Source: Leptasterias polaris
Lineage: Eukaryota > Echinodermata > Asteroidea > Forcipulatida > Asteriidae
Length of the DNA stretch: 64,000 bases
Direction: 5' to 3'
NCBI GenBank assembly: GCA_037783415.1
Contig: JAZGTN010000225.1
Location: forward strand, 434,001 to 498,000
A program made the translations under genes and the position numbers. Shown here piece by piece: positions 11,521 through 23,760 of the stretch. Below the pieces are notes generated by a model, which made no database searches, was not told the origin of the DNA, and saw nothing but the letters and a program-made list of their open reading frames with translations. Every line of letters starts with the position of its first letter. Within the stretch, counting starts at the first letter, position 1.

Positions 11521-12438
11521 CAGTGTTGTATGACTCGAGTCCAGGACTCGGACTCGAGTCCGTCTCGAGTCACAATTTCGGTGACTCGGACTTGACTCGA
11601 GTCACGTCTGCAAAAGACTCGGACTCGGACTCGGACTCGACTATCATGACTCGGACTTGTCCCCGAGGACTCGTGACTCGAGTCACGTATTTTCACAAAC
11701 AAAACTTTTTTTAAATAATAAAAACAATTCCGATGATCCGATCGTCATTCCCGGAGTGCACATGGAGTTAACGTCCAGCACAATAAATAAGTACACTGTC
11801 GTATGGTGTTGCAAGTAATAGTGTTCGTGATTATTGTGTAGATGGCCATCTACGTACAGCGCGTGTATGTTCGATTCGTATGTTCAATACGCAAAATAAC
11901 ACTGGGATGCACGACACCAGTATTATGCTGGTATTCTGTCAACGTTAACACCATAGCCACTGTTTGTGCTTGATGCATATTACCAGGGAAATGGTATGTC
12001 TGGATGCCTGTAAAACACAGCCTGCATATTGCACTGTGATGGCTGTGTGTTGTTTGCACCAGTTTCTACACATGGTCGACACACACACACGTCACAAGTA
12101 AAAAGTAGTACAACATTTTTTCAGTCATGGCATATCTGCCGTTCGCCCCGTATTGTTTCTTTTGGTTATACCAACTTTAACAAAAACTTTAACAGAACTT
12201 TGTTTAAAATAAATGTGTTTTATTTTGTCATTTCCAATTCTTATTTTACGACATTTGGTTTGCAATCAATATTTAAACAAGTGACTCGTGACTCGGACTC
12301 GGACTCGGACCAAGTGACTCGTGACTCGGACTCGGACTCGGACTCGGACCAAGTGACTCGGGACTCGGACTCGGACTCGACCCAAGTGACTTGAGACTCG
12401 GACTCGGACTCGACACAGGTGACTCGACTACAACAAAC
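11521..12438 (+). mobile_element. Non-autonomous hAT-like element with GGACTC subterminal repeats
   Basis: Units 2-4 read straight through this site (CCTAAGTTGTAGTAATTTG at about 39110), so some 920 bp are inserted here. The ends are imperfect inverted repeats: CAGTGTTGTA then TGACTCGAGTC on the left, and the complement of GTTGTAGTCGAGTC near the right end. Subterminal zones (11531-11680 and 12284-12425) are packed with GACTCGGACTCGG-type repeats, as in many hAT elements where the transposase binds. No transposase is encoded, and no clear 8-bp target duplication remains. Confidence 0.65.
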
Positions 12439-12441
12439 TCA

Positions 12442-13608
12442 GTAATTTGTTTTGCTTCGAAACATATGTGGATCGTGGTTAAACCTAAACATTGGTTACT
12501 AAAATGATTATTGAAACTATGGTTTTCGTTTTAGGTTTCCGCAAAAACATTAATCTTAATCTTTGTAAGAAAATCAGTGAGATTTGAAGTCAAAACATTA
12601 GTTTTGACGAGAAACTAATTTGAAAGTTATATATTGCTAACAAGTTATAAAATATTTAGCCAGTTTTAAAACACATTAATTAATTTCCCTTTTGCATTTT
12701 GGCCGATTGATGAATATTTCACATGTAATTTCCATTTGACTGTGTATAAACCCAATAAATGCTGCGTATTTCTAACTTCCTTGTTTACTCAACGAACTTG
12801 CATTGATACAGGTTTGTAAAGCTACGGCTAAACCAACATTCCTTCTTTTTACATCATTCCAAATAATTTCAAAAGGTTGGTTGGTTTCATGTGTGAACAA
12901 CTTGTGTGAAAGCAACAAAGGGACTGTGACGTCAAGGTCTTTCAGATTAACAATGGAAACTGTGGCAGGAATTAAAGATGTGGTGGACTCATGACAAACA
13001 AAATTACAAATGTTGATAGTTTCAACAATTGGTGGATTTGTTTCAAAGAAAAACAATGAGTTAATACGTATTTTTGTTTACCAAGGAAAGGGGTTAAAGA
13101 TCTATAGGTCCGACTTTCGAAAAACGTTCTTTAAAATAATTTCTTTCGTCGAAATTCGGGCCACGCTACAATGAGATCAACAGCTTGGCGAGTGATATAT
13201 TCCAGCTAAAGAGTCGGATGTTGCTTCAAAGAAAATTTGTGAGATCACTAATGCAGGAAACGGAACAGTTGTCTAACCGTGTTAGCAAGACATGTGATGT
13301 CACTCAGATTGTTTGTTTCAATTGTATAATATTGATGTGATTTCATAGTGTGATTTTGTTGTTGCTGTGTGTGTGTGACCTTGATCAACTAAAGAAGCCT
13401 AGTATATGCAGTCGACTAAAGTCGCCTATTGTTACGAAAGGTTTTAAAACACACAAACACAGGCTTTTTAATGTGAAGTTTATACGTTTTAGTTTGATTG
13501 TATATTTTGTTTCGGACAATGAAATGTTTTTATGATAAATTTGCATTTGTGTCTCTATTTTTATACGATTTATAAATGATCAATCTAATTGATATATTCT
13601 AAATAAAT
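12442..13608 (+). repeat. Downstream unit segment after gene 1
   Basis: Aligns with 39120-39800 and then, after a gap, 40790-41290 in the gene 2 unit. Relative to genes 2-4, about 1 kb (equivalent to 39803-40790) is missing at about 13117, where the sequence jumps to AAAAACGTTCTTTAAAATAA. No gene recognised; a 94-residue antisense frame is open but unsupported. Confidence 0.7.
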
Positions 13609-14328
13609 CTTTTCAGGGGCGGATCCAGGATTTTCCAAACGGGGGGGCGTGAAAATTTACCAAGCAGCAAATGGTGAATGCAATTTGTAGCGCCTACGAG
13701 CGCATAACGCGAACCCCTAACGGCATGGGACGGTTCCGGGGCCCGCTTAAATGCTCCGAAACAGTTAGGATTCTAGATGCTCTGTGGTACGATCTCATGC
13801 AATATCGACCACTTAAACCAATTTTGTTTTTGCAAGATCGATATTAAAACATTATTTTCGAGTTGGGAGTCATCGATTTGAATCGGCCATCCTGAGTTAT
13901 AAAATAAAAATGCAGGCTACAACATACTTATTCAGGGGGAAAAACTGTTGGTGAGTTAAACGATAGTGCAATTTTTAATATAAATAACCAAATAGGGTCT
14001 CTTTGTCATTTAGTTTTCACATACTTCAGGATTAGAATGTTACACAAAATATGTTACTACTGATAGTGATAAGAACAAGGTGTGCTTGTCTTCAGTGACA
14101 GCGCGATCGAGCAACAATAACATTAATGTACGACAAGGTGAGGGTAGGCCTACTAGAGGCCTAGCCCCCCTCCCCCAGCCCTACATCGTTGTACTATCTG
14201 CACAATTGATAATGACTAGTTTGAAAGAAACACAACGGATATTTACCCTCTTTCTTGAATACGAAAAAATCTGTGATTTTCTAAACAGAGTGAGACACCA
14301 TGATTATACGATGCTATGTCTTCACTAG

Positions 14329-15236
14329 CCCAATGAGTAGGGCCAATCCACTTCGTTCGTATCCTTGCCAATTGGGCCTAGCACCATTGCAATCCTATTT
14401 TTGTGCCCGATGTAGTTTTGAATCCGGGTTATGAAACTATACCGATCGAATGCTACTGTAGGCCTACTTGTAGAAAGCCCTAATGCATTTTTTTTTTTTT
14501 TAAACATCACAGATTTTGGGGGAAAATTGATTGCCTTTTCTAGTCGCGAGAGTGAATTTTTTGATAACACGTATTAACAACTTGCGCGAGAACCTAGTTG
14601 GGTTCCCTTAACAATTTCACAACATTTAAACTATCTATGGGGACCAGACTGATTTACATAACGCGCTGAGCATAACATATCTTTGCGCAGACGGGCGTGA
14701 GATGCGCACAGCATTACACGTATAGACCCCTTGCATAACGCGAAACGCTACACGGACGCCGAGGCCGAGGTCGCACGCACGATTTTACGCACAAAGAACA
14801 CCTATCGTCCAATGATCTGCCTCCTTTGGCCTTAGTGAGGGCGCTTTTTAAGAGTTTGACGTCATATGCAAGGGGTCTATTTCACAAAACCTTGATTGCG
14901 CTCGACGCGCTGACTAAATCAGTCTGGTCCCCATTAAATATCAGCAGTTGATCGTCTAACTGTTGTGGATTGTTGAGGGAACCTGACAATGGTTTTTCCG
15001 CAAGTTAATAATATATGGAGAAAAAATCACACTCGCGACTCGAAAAGCAAACAATTTTCCCAAAAGATCTGTGATATAAAAAAAAAAAAATAAATCAGCA
15101 TTAGGGCCTTCTACAAGTACAGTAGCATTCGATCGGTACGTTTCATAACCCGGATTAAAAATTAAATCGGGCACAGAAAAAAAGGATGCACGGTGCTAGG
15201 GCCAAGGATACGAAGTAGATTATCCCTATTCATGGG
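14329..15236. mobile_element. Fold-back element with arms of about 345 bp (middle layer)
   Basis: The left arm (14329 to about 14675) and right arm (about 14890 to 15236) are inverted copies of each other, alignable along their whole length at an estimated 75-80 percent identity. Matching landmarks are CGTATCCTTG, GATCGAATGCTACTGTA, ATCACAGAT and GGGGACCAGACTGATTTA. The element is flanked by a perfect 16-bp direct repeat GCTATGTCTTCACTAG (14313-14328 and 15237-15252). Long arms with such a long target repeat do not fit a superfamily I can name. Confidence 0.75.
14723..14879. mobile_element. Small MITE in the loop of the fold-back (inner layer)
   Basis: Begins TAGACCCCTTGCATA and ends with its exact complement TATGCAAGGGGTCTA, 157 bp in all, with no coding sequence. 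It occupies the spacer between the fold-back arms, giving three levels of nesting. I recall similar ends as abundant in echinoderm genomes. Confidence 0.65.
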
Positions 15237-15701
15237 GCTATGTCTTCACTAGTTTCCGAAGTTCGTATTGTAAAAGTCACATTGTATTTAGCGCGCGCGA
15301 GTGCTGACTTTCCATCCAGAAACTTCTTTGCACAATGTACAACACAGGTATATATGGTCGACTCAAGCTGCGGGTGAATGATCTTCACGCCCCCGGATCC
15401 CCGCGCCAGGCATGTTCAGTGTGTGAGAAAAACACGCTTTCCACACAGTACACAAGATTCACGTGAGACAATGTCTGTCAGTGAAATAATAGTGGTCCAC
15501 AAATGAAACAAAGTGTACGAGGTACAGATTTTTAGTAGCTTTTTTGAAACAAAATACTATAGGTAGGGCCTTAATCTTAATTTTGTCTCTCCCTCACTTT
15601 TCTCCTTGATGGTGTCTCTTTTTTTCTTCTTTTTTTTCCTCGAGCAAAAGAGGGGGGGCGTGCGCCCCCCACGCCCCCCCCCTGTATCCGCCGCTGCTTT
15701 T

Positions 15702-16042
15702 ATATGATATTACTTTCGTGTAATTTTAATTGTTATTTACGGTGTATTGAAACATGGTGTTTGATGTGTTGATTAAATCACTGATGAAATAAATTAGTTT
15801 TTGGTCAAAGTTGAGTTCAGAATGGTTCGATTACTTTATTACGTTTAAAGAATTCATAAAAATCAAACTAAGGATTAGAGTTTGACAATTTTAAGACCGC
15901 AGAAACCTTTAACCAGAAAGAAATAATGCATTAAGTCCGTAAGGATGTTTTTCTAAACGATAGCTGGCAGCAGATATACAAGGCTTCCCCCCATTGGGGC
16001 TCAAACTCTCCGAGTTGTGGTGGTTCTAAAAAAGGGGGGGGG
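15702..16042 (+). repeat. Unit distal end after the transposon nest
   Basis: Resumes the alignment with 41290-41633 and with 850-1190, and ends in an 11-base poly-G run (16034-16044) beside the next MITE. No gene. Confidence 0.7.
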
Positions 16043-16230
16043 GGTCCAATTGAACAGAGCTGCTTAAGCATAAAAGGTAGCTCAGCACAACAAAATTATG
16101 CTTACAAGAATAAGGTACCAACCTAACTACCATGTCAGACGTGTTATTTGTGACTGGTATCCTGCTCATTTCTTCCTAGCAGAAAATAGTTAAGCCATGT
16201 TATGCTCGAGCAGTTCTATGAAACTGGGCC
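16043..16230. mobile_element. MITE with GGTCC...GCTGCTTAAGCATAA ends (diverged copy)
   Basis: The left end matches the intact copies at 41634, 50760 and 59882. The right end here is altered (TGCTCGAGCAGTTC and GGGCCCTGG instead of TGCTTAAGCAGCTC and GGGACCTGG). It forms the first part of the triplicated 1.15-kb unit. Confidence 0.6.
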
Positions 16231-17205
16231 CTGGGCAAGCTCTATACAAGAGAGGAGAGCTGAATGACCGGTCATTATGCCCAATCGTAAGTCAAGTTGG
16301 ACAGTGGAAATGCCAACGCTCAATCGTCAATCAACCGTTGAAGGTATGAAGTACCCATTGGGCGTCGGTCGGTGCTAAGGTTGAAGTTATGAAGTGAATT
16401 TTGTTCAGACACCTCCTACCTTGAAATAACCCACTGACGTTCTTTGTAAATAAAATCTCGATCGGGTTAAACCGGTTTTAGTACTGTGTCTGAACGACCT
16501 CTCTGTAATATCATCACATAACAATTTATTATTGATAAAAGTAAAAACAATGTATCCAATTTGAAGTGTGTGTTTCAGTATCACCATCAAATCATTTGAT
16601 TGGTGAATTTTCTGTAAAATATTTTATGTTATTTCTACAGTGTTTTAAAATAATGACATTAATGGTTTATGTCAAGTCTGGATTTTAATTGACTAAGACA
16701 TTAAAACAATTGACTGAGAGTGAAATAAAGTAGTAGACACTAATTCTGACATGTTGTTTGTTTGTCTATTTGTTTTCGATGTGCCATGCTTGAAATTCAA
16801 TTTACCTGTGTATTGACTGACATTATTATGTTTATATCAAAATGGAAAAAGGTTGATTGTACTTGATTCAAACCATCCCTTAATCAGTGGGATGTCCCTT
16901 TAATATATTCCCCCCCCCCCCAGCTCTCCATACAGTGAACATTGATTATGAGTTATTAAGTTTGCTTCTATGCACGGAGTACTGACCAATTACCATCATG
17001 TATTTCAAACAAATATCTTTAAAAATAAATTAATATAAACAAATTTGCTAGAAAAATTTGAAGAGTTTCGGCCGCAAATGTTGTGCTGTTATCGCAAAAT
17101 AATGGCCTACATGTAGCCGTCAACTGAAATAAAGACTTTACTTAGAGATTAAGAAAAAATACGAGATCATCATCATATCGCAAAAATAATATAAAAAGTA
17201 ATATA
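16058..17205 (+). repeat. 1.15-kb promoter-containing unit, copy A
   Basis: Contains the MITE, the intergenic region normally upstream of an Ig gene (12-base poly-C at 16910-16921), the empty site of the tRNA-containing element at about 17030-17050, and a TATA-like box TATAAAAAG at 17190-17198. The sequence then jumps to the start of the next unit exactly where the Ig 5' UTR should follow. No Ig coding sequence is present. Confidence 0.9.
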
Positions 17206-18353
17206 AGCTGCTTAAGCATAAAAGGTAGCTCAGCACAACAAAATTATGCTTACAAGAATAAGAACCTAACTACCATGTCAGACGTGTTATTTGTGACTGG
17301 TATCCTGCTCATTTCTTCCTAGCAGAAAATAGTTAAGCCATGTTATGCTCGAGCAGTTCTATGAAACTGGGCCCTGGGCAAGCTCTATACAAGAGAGGAG
17401 AGCTGAATGACCGGTCATTATGCCCAATCGTAAGTCAAGTTGGACAGTGGAAATGCCAACGCTCAATCGTCAATCAACCGTTGAAGGTATGAAGTACCCA
17501 TTGGGCGTCGGTCGGTGCTAAGGTTGAAGTTATGAAGTGAATTTTGTTCAGACACCTCCTACCTTGAAATAACCCACTGACGTTCTTTGTAAATAAAATC
17601 TCGATCGGGTTAAACCGGTTTTAGTACTGTGTCTGAACGACCTCTCTGTAATATCATCACATAACAATTTATTATTGATAAAAGTAAAAACAATGTATCC
17701 AATTTGAAGTGTGTGTTTCAGTATCACCATCAAATCATTTGATTGGTGAATTTTCTGTAAAATATTTTATGTTATTTCTACAGTGTTTTAAAATAATGAC
17801 ATTAATGGTTTATGTCAAGTCTGGATTTTAATTGACTAAGACATTAAAACAATTGACTGAGAGTGAAATAAAGTAGTAGACACTAATTCTGACATGTTGT
17901 TTGTTTGTCTATTTGTTTTCGATGTGCCATGCTTGAAATTCAATTTACCTGTGTATTGACTGACATTATTATGTTTATATCAAAATGGAAAAAGGTTGAT
18001 TGTACTTGATTCAAACCATCCCTTAATCAGTGGGATGTCCCTTTAATATATTCCCCCCCCCCCCCCCCCAGCTCTCCATACAGTGAACATTGATTATGAG
18101 TTATTAAGTTTGCTTCTATGCACGGAGTACTGACCAATTACCATCATGTATTTCAAACAAATATCTTTAAAAATAAATTAATATAAACAAATTTGCTAGA
18201 AAAATTTGAAGAGTTTCGGCCGCAAATGTTGTGCTGTTATCGCAAAATAATGGCCTACATGTAGCCGTCAACTGAAATAAAGACTTTACTTAGAGATTAA
18301 GAAAAAATACGAGATCATCATCATATCGCAAAAATAATATAAAAAGTAATATA
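17206..18353 (+). repeat. 1.15-kb promoter-containing unit, copy B
   Basis: Practically identical to copy A apart from the initial MITE edge and a longer poly-C run (17 against 12). The junction with copy A shares only AGC between donor and acceptor sites, pointing to a microhomology-driven start of the duplication. Confidence 0.9.
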
Positions 18354-19500
18354 AGCTGCTTAAGCATAAAAGGTAGCTCAGCACAACAAAATTATGCTTA
18401 CAAGAATAAGAACCTAACTACCATGTCAGACGTGTTATTTGTGACTGGTATCCTGCTCATTTCTTCCTAGCAGAAAATAGTTAAGCCATGTTATGCTCGA
18501 GCAGTTCTATGAAACTGGGCCCTGGGCAAGCTCTATACAAGAGAGGAGAGCTGAATGACCGGTCATTATGCCCAATCGTAAGTCAAGTTGGACAGTGGAA
18601 ATGCCAACGCTCAATCGTCAATCAACCGTTGAAGGTATGAAGTACCCATTGGGCGTCGGTCGGTGCTAAGGTTGAAGTTATGAAGTGAATTTTGTTCAGA
18701 CACCTCCTACCTTGAAATAACCCACTGACGTTCTTTGTAAATAAAATCTCGATCGGGTTAAACCGGTTTTAGTACTGTGTCTGAACGACCTCTCTGTAAT
18801 ATCATCACATAACAATTTATTATTGATAAAAGTAAAAACAATGTATCCAATTTGAAGTGTGTGTTTCAGTATCACCATCAAATCATTTGATTGGTGAATT
18901 TTCTGTAAAATATTTTATGTTATTTCTACAGTGTTTTAAAATAATGACATTAATGGTTTATGTCAAGTCTGGATTTTAATTGACTAAGACATTAAAACAA
19001 TTGACTGAGAGTGAAATAAAGTAGTAGACACTAATTCTGACATGTTGTTTGTTTGTCTATTTGTTTTCGATGTGCCATGCTTGAAATTCAATTTACCTGT
19101 GTATTGACTGACATTATTATGTTTATATCAAAATGGAAAAAGGTTGATTGTACTTGATTCAAACCATCCCTTAATCAGTGGGATGTCCCTTTAATATATT
19201 CCCCCCCCCCCCCCCCAGCTCTCCATACAGTGAACATTGATTATGAGTTATTAAGTTTGCTTCTATGCACGGAGTACTGACCAATTACCATCATGTATTT
19301 CAAACAAATATCTTTAAAAATAAATTAATATAAACAAATTTGCTAGAAAAATTTGAAGAGTTTCGGCCGCAAATGTTGTGCTGTTATCGCAAAATAATGG
19401 CCTACATGTAGCCGTCAACTGAAATAAAGACTTTACTTAGAGATTAAGAAAAAATACGAGATCATCATCATATCGCAAAAATAATATAAAAAGTAATATA
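18354..19500 (+). repeat. 1.15-kb promoter-containing unit, copy C
   Basis: Practically identical to copies A and B (poly-C of 16 at 19201-19216). It is followed by a fourth, interrupted copy whose MITE leads into the 42-bp minisatellite. Confidence 0.9.
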
Positions 19501-19661
19501 AGCTGCTTAAGCATAAAAGGTAGCTCAGCACAACAAAATTATGCTTACAAGAATAAGAACCTAACTACCATGTCAGACGTGTTATTTGTGACTGGTATCC
19601 TGCTCATTTAATCCTAGCAGAAAATAGTTAAGCAATATGTTATGCTTAAGCAGCTCTATGA
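19501..19661. mobile_element. MITE of the fourth unit, source edge of the minisatellite
   Basis: Partial MITE with the intact type of right end (TTATGCTTAAGCAGCTC then GGGACC), like those before genes 3-5 and unlike units A-C. The 42-bp repeats begin in its last bases. Confidence 0.7.
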
Positions 19662-22600
19662 AACTGGGACCTGGTCAAGCTCTATTGACACGAGAGGAGA
19701 GCTAACTGGGACCTGTTCAAGCTCTATTGACACGAGAGGAGAGCTAACTGGGACCTGTTCAAGCTCTATTGACACGAGAGGAGAGCTAGCTAACTGGGAC
19801 CTGTTCAAGCTCTATTGACACGAGAGGAGAGCTAACTGGGACCTGTTTAAGCTCTATTGACACGAGAGGAGAGCTAACTAGGACCTGTTCAAGCTCTATT
19901 GACACGAGAGGAGAGCTAACTGGGACCTGTTCAAGCTCTATTGACACGAGAGGAGAGCTAACTGGGACCTGTTCAAGCTCTATTGACACGAGAGGAGAGC
20001 TAACTGGGACCTGTTCAAGCTCTATTGACACGAGAGGAGAGCTAACTAGGACCTGTTTAAGCTCTATTGACACGAGAGGAGAGCTAACTGGGACCTGTTT
20101 AAGCTCTATTGACACGAGAGGAGAGCTAACTGGGACCTGTTCAAGCTCTATTGACACGAGAGGAGAGCTAACTGGGACCTGTTCAAGCTCTATTGACACG
20201 AGAGGAGAGCTAACTAGGACCTGTTCAAGCTCTATGACACGAGAGGAGAGCTAACTGGGACCTGTTCAAGCTCTATTGACACGAGAGGAGAGCTAACTGG
20301 GACCTGTTCAAGCTCTATTGACACGAGAGGAGAGCTAACTGGGACCTGTTTAAGCTCTATTGACACGAGAGGAGAGCTAACTGGGACCTGTTTAAGCTCT
20401 ATTGACACGAGAGGAGAGCTAACTGGGACCTGTTCAAGCTCTATTGACACGAGAGGAGAGCTAACTAGGACCTGTTCAAGCTCTATGACACGAGAGGAGA
20501 GCTAACTGGGACCTGTTCAAGCTCTATTGACACGAGAGGAGAGCTAACTGGGACCTGTTCAAGCTCTATTGACACGAGAGGAGAGCTAACTGGGACCTGT
20601 TTAAGCTCTATTGACACGAGAGGAGAGCTAACTGGGACCTGTTTAAGCTCTATTGACACGAGAGGAGAGCTAACTGGGACCTGTTCAAGCTCTATTGACA
20701 CGAGAGGAGAGCTAACTGGGACCTGTTCAAGCTCTATTGACACGAGAGGAGAGCTAACTGGGACCTGTTTAAGCTCTATTGACACGAGAGGAGAGCTAAC
20801 TGGGACCTGTTCAAGCTCTATTGACACGAGAGGAGAGCTAACTGGGACCTGTTCAAGCTCTATTGACACGAGAGGAGAGCTAACTGGGACCTGTTTAAGC
20901 TCTATTGACACGAGAGGAGAGCTAACTGGGACCTGTTCAAGCTCTATTGACTCGAGAGGAGAGCTAACTGGGACCTGTTCAAGCTCTATTGACACGAGAG
21001 GAGAGCTAACTGGGACCTGTTTAAGCTCTATTGACACGAGAGGAGAGCTAACTGGGACCTGTTCAAGCTCTATTGACACGAGAGGAGAGCTAACTGGGAC
21101 CTGTTCAAGCTCTATTGACACGAGAGGAGAGCTAACTGGGACCTGTTTAAGCTCTATTGACACGAGAGGAGAGCTAACTGGGACCTGTTCAAGCTCTATT
21201 GACACGAGAGGAGAGCTAACTGGGACCTGTTCAAGCTCTATTGACACGAGAGGAGAGCTAACTGGGACCTGTTCAAGCTCTATTGACACGAGAGGAGAGC
21301 TAACTGGGACCTGTTTAAGCTCTATTGACACGAGAGGAGAGCTAACTGGGACCTGTTTAAGCTCTATTGACACGAGAGGAGAGCTAACTGGGACCTGTTC
21401 AAGCTCTATTGACACGAGAGGAGAGCTAACTGGGACCTGTTCAAGCTCTATTGACACGAGAGGAGAGCTAACTGGGACCTGTTTAAGCTCTATTGACACG
21501 AGAGGAGAGCTAACTGGGACCTGTTCAAGCTCTATTGACACGAGAGGAGAGCTAACTGGGACCTGTTCAAGCTCTATTGACACGAGAGGAGAGCTAACTG
21601 GGACCTGTTTAAGCTCTATTGACACGAGAGGAGAGCTAACTGGGACCTGTTCAAGCTCTATTGACTCGAGAGGAGAGCTAACTGGGACCTGTTCAAGCTC
21701 TATTGACACGAGAGGAGAGCTAACTGGGACCTGTTTAAGCTCTATTGACACGAGAGGAGAGCTAACTGGGACCTGTTCAAGCTCTATTGACACGAGAGGA
21801 GAGCTAACTGGGACCTGTTCAAGCTCTATTGACACGAGAGGAGAGCTAACTGGGACCTGTTTAAGCTCTATTGACACGAGAGGAGAGCTAACTGGGACCT
21901 GTTCAAGCTCTATTGACACGAGAGGAGAGCTAACTGGGACCTGTTCAAGCTCTATTGACACGAGAGGAGAGCTAACTGGGACCTGTTCAAGCTCTATTGA
22001 CACGAGAGGAGAGCTAACTGGGACCTGTTTAAGCTCTATTGACACGAGAGGAGAGCTAACTGGGACCTGTTCAAGCTCTATTGACACGAGAGGAGAGCTA
22101 ACTGGGACCTGTTTAAGCTCTATTGACACGAGAGGAGAGCTAACTGGGACCTGTTCAAGCTCTATTGACACGAGAGGAGAGCTAACTGGGACCTGTTCAA
22201 GCTCTATTGACACGAGAGGAGAGCTAACTGGGACCTGTTTAAGCTCTATTGACACGAGAGGAGAGCTAACTGGGACCTGTTCAAGCTCTATTGACACGAG
22301 AGGAGAGCTAACTGGGACCTGTTCAAGCTCTATTGACACGAGAGGAGAGCTAACTGGGACCTGTTTAAGCTCTATTGACACGAGAGGAGAGCTAACTGGG
22401 ACCTGTTCAAGCTCTATTGACACGAGAGGAGAGCTAACTGGGACCTGTTTAAGCTCTATTGACACGAGAGGAGAGCTAACTGGGACCTGTTTAAGCTCTA
22501 TTGACACGAGAGGAGAGCTAACTGGGACCTGTTCAAGCTCTATTGACACGAGAGGAGAGCTAACTGGGACCTGTTCAAGCTCTATTGACACGAGAGGAGA

Positions 22601-23425
22601 GCTAACTGGGACCTGTTCAAGCTCTATTGACACGAGAGGAGAGCTAACTGGGACCTGTTCAAGCTCTATTGACACGAGAGGAGAGCTAACTGGGACCTGT
22701 TCAAGCTCTATTGACACGAGAGGAGAGCTAACTGGGACCTGTTCAAGCTCTATTGACACGAGAGGAGAGCTAACTGGGACCTGTTCAAGCTCTATTGACA
22801 CGAGAGGAGAGCTAACTGGGACCTGTTTAAGCTCTATTGACACGAGAGGAGAGCTAACTGGGACCTGTTCAAGCTCTATTGACACGAGAGGAGAGCTAAC
22901 TGGGACCTGTTCAAGCTCTATTGACACGAGAGGAGAGCTAACTGGGACCTGTTCAAGCTCTATTGACACGAGAGGAGAGCTAACTGGGACCTGTTTAAGC
23001 TCTATTGACACGAGAGGAGAGCTAACTGGGACCTGTTTAAGCTCTATTGACACGAGAGGAGAGCTAACTGGGACCTGTTCAAGCTCTATTGACACGAGAG
23101 GAGAGCTAACTGGGACCTGTTTAAGCTCTATTGACACGAGAGGAGAGCTAACTGGGACCTGTTCAAGCTCTATTGACACGAGAGGAGAGCTAACTGGGAC
23201 CTGTTCAAGCTCTATTGACACGAGAGGAGAGCTAACTGGGACCTGTTTAAGCTCTATTGACACGAGAGGAGAGCTAACTGGGACCTGTTCAAGCTCTATT
23301 GACACGAGAGGAGAGCTAACTGGGACCTGTTCAAGCTCTATTGACACGAGAGGAGAGCTAACTGGGACCTGTTTAAGCTCTATTGACACGAGAGGAGAGC
23401 TAACTGGGACCTGTTCAAGCTCTAT
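19662..23425 (+). repeat. 42-bp minisatellite, left array (about 89 units)
   Basis: Unit is 42 bp, built from AACTGGGACCTG, then TTCAAGCTCTATTGACACG, then AGAGGAGAGCT. Main variants: C or T in TTCAAGC/TTTAAGC, AACTAGG for AACTGGG, ACTCGAG for ACACGAG (20951 and 21665), a one-base deletion in CTCTATTG (20231 and 20482), and a 4-base addition (GCTAGCTA). The unit start AACTGGGACC is the right end of the neighbouring MITE, so the array arose at the MITE edge. AGCTCT and AGAGCT within each unit can form a hairpin. The length is a multiple of three, so long open frames appear on both strands, but these are by-products. Confidence 0.97.
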
Positions 23426-23760
23426 CAATCAATTCAATTTATTTCCACTTATTCAATGCAAAATAACGTACAAGATATAACATATGAACGAATACAATAG
23501 AGAATAAGTGGGGGAAGTCTCCAAAAAAGCAAGCTTGTAAGGAGGAGACCCCCGAAAACCCTGTATAGTAATTACATGTAGAATAAAGAATGATCTTTAA
23601 TAAAAACTGGAATAGTCGCACAAGAAACGAGACAGGACCAACACAAACAGGACAACATGCAGAGGCTAACAATAAATGACTTTAAAAAAAAAAGATTTAG
23701 CTAAGAGACAATCAAGCATAATCATTAGAACAATGGACAATTTGAATAAACTATGAAAAG

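Larger units (their letters stand above)
13614..15696. mobile_element. 2.1-kb hAT-like element (outer layer of a nest)
   Basis: The left end CAGGGGCGGATCCAGG and the complement of the right end, CAGCGGCGGATACAGG, form a 16-bp terminal inverted repeat with two mismatches. Both sides then run into GGGGGGGCGTG. The ends are flanked by a perfect 5-bp direct repeat CTTTT (13609-13613 and 15697-15701). The site is uninterrupted in units 2-4. The ends resemble widespread hAT-type ends, although hAT normally makes an 8-bp duplication. No transposase frame is visible, so it is non-autonomous, and part of its length is other inserted DNA. Confidence 0.75.

Noticed and set aside
11523..11714. A short Ser/Asp-repeat protein from the GACTCG region
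   Set aside because: It is the translation of subterminal repeats of a hAT-like element.
16405..18881. A 61-residue antisense frame repeated three times
   Set aside because: It is repeated only because the 1.15-kb unit is. It is absent from the diverged versions before genes 2-5 and has no recognisable feature.
20483..23428. A 981-residue antisense frame of 14-residue repeats, and similar frames on both strands through 32729
   Set aside because: The unit is 42 bp, a multiple of three with no stop in one frame per strand, so long frames arise automatically. There is no signal, domain or stable start, and frames break wherever a unit has an indel.
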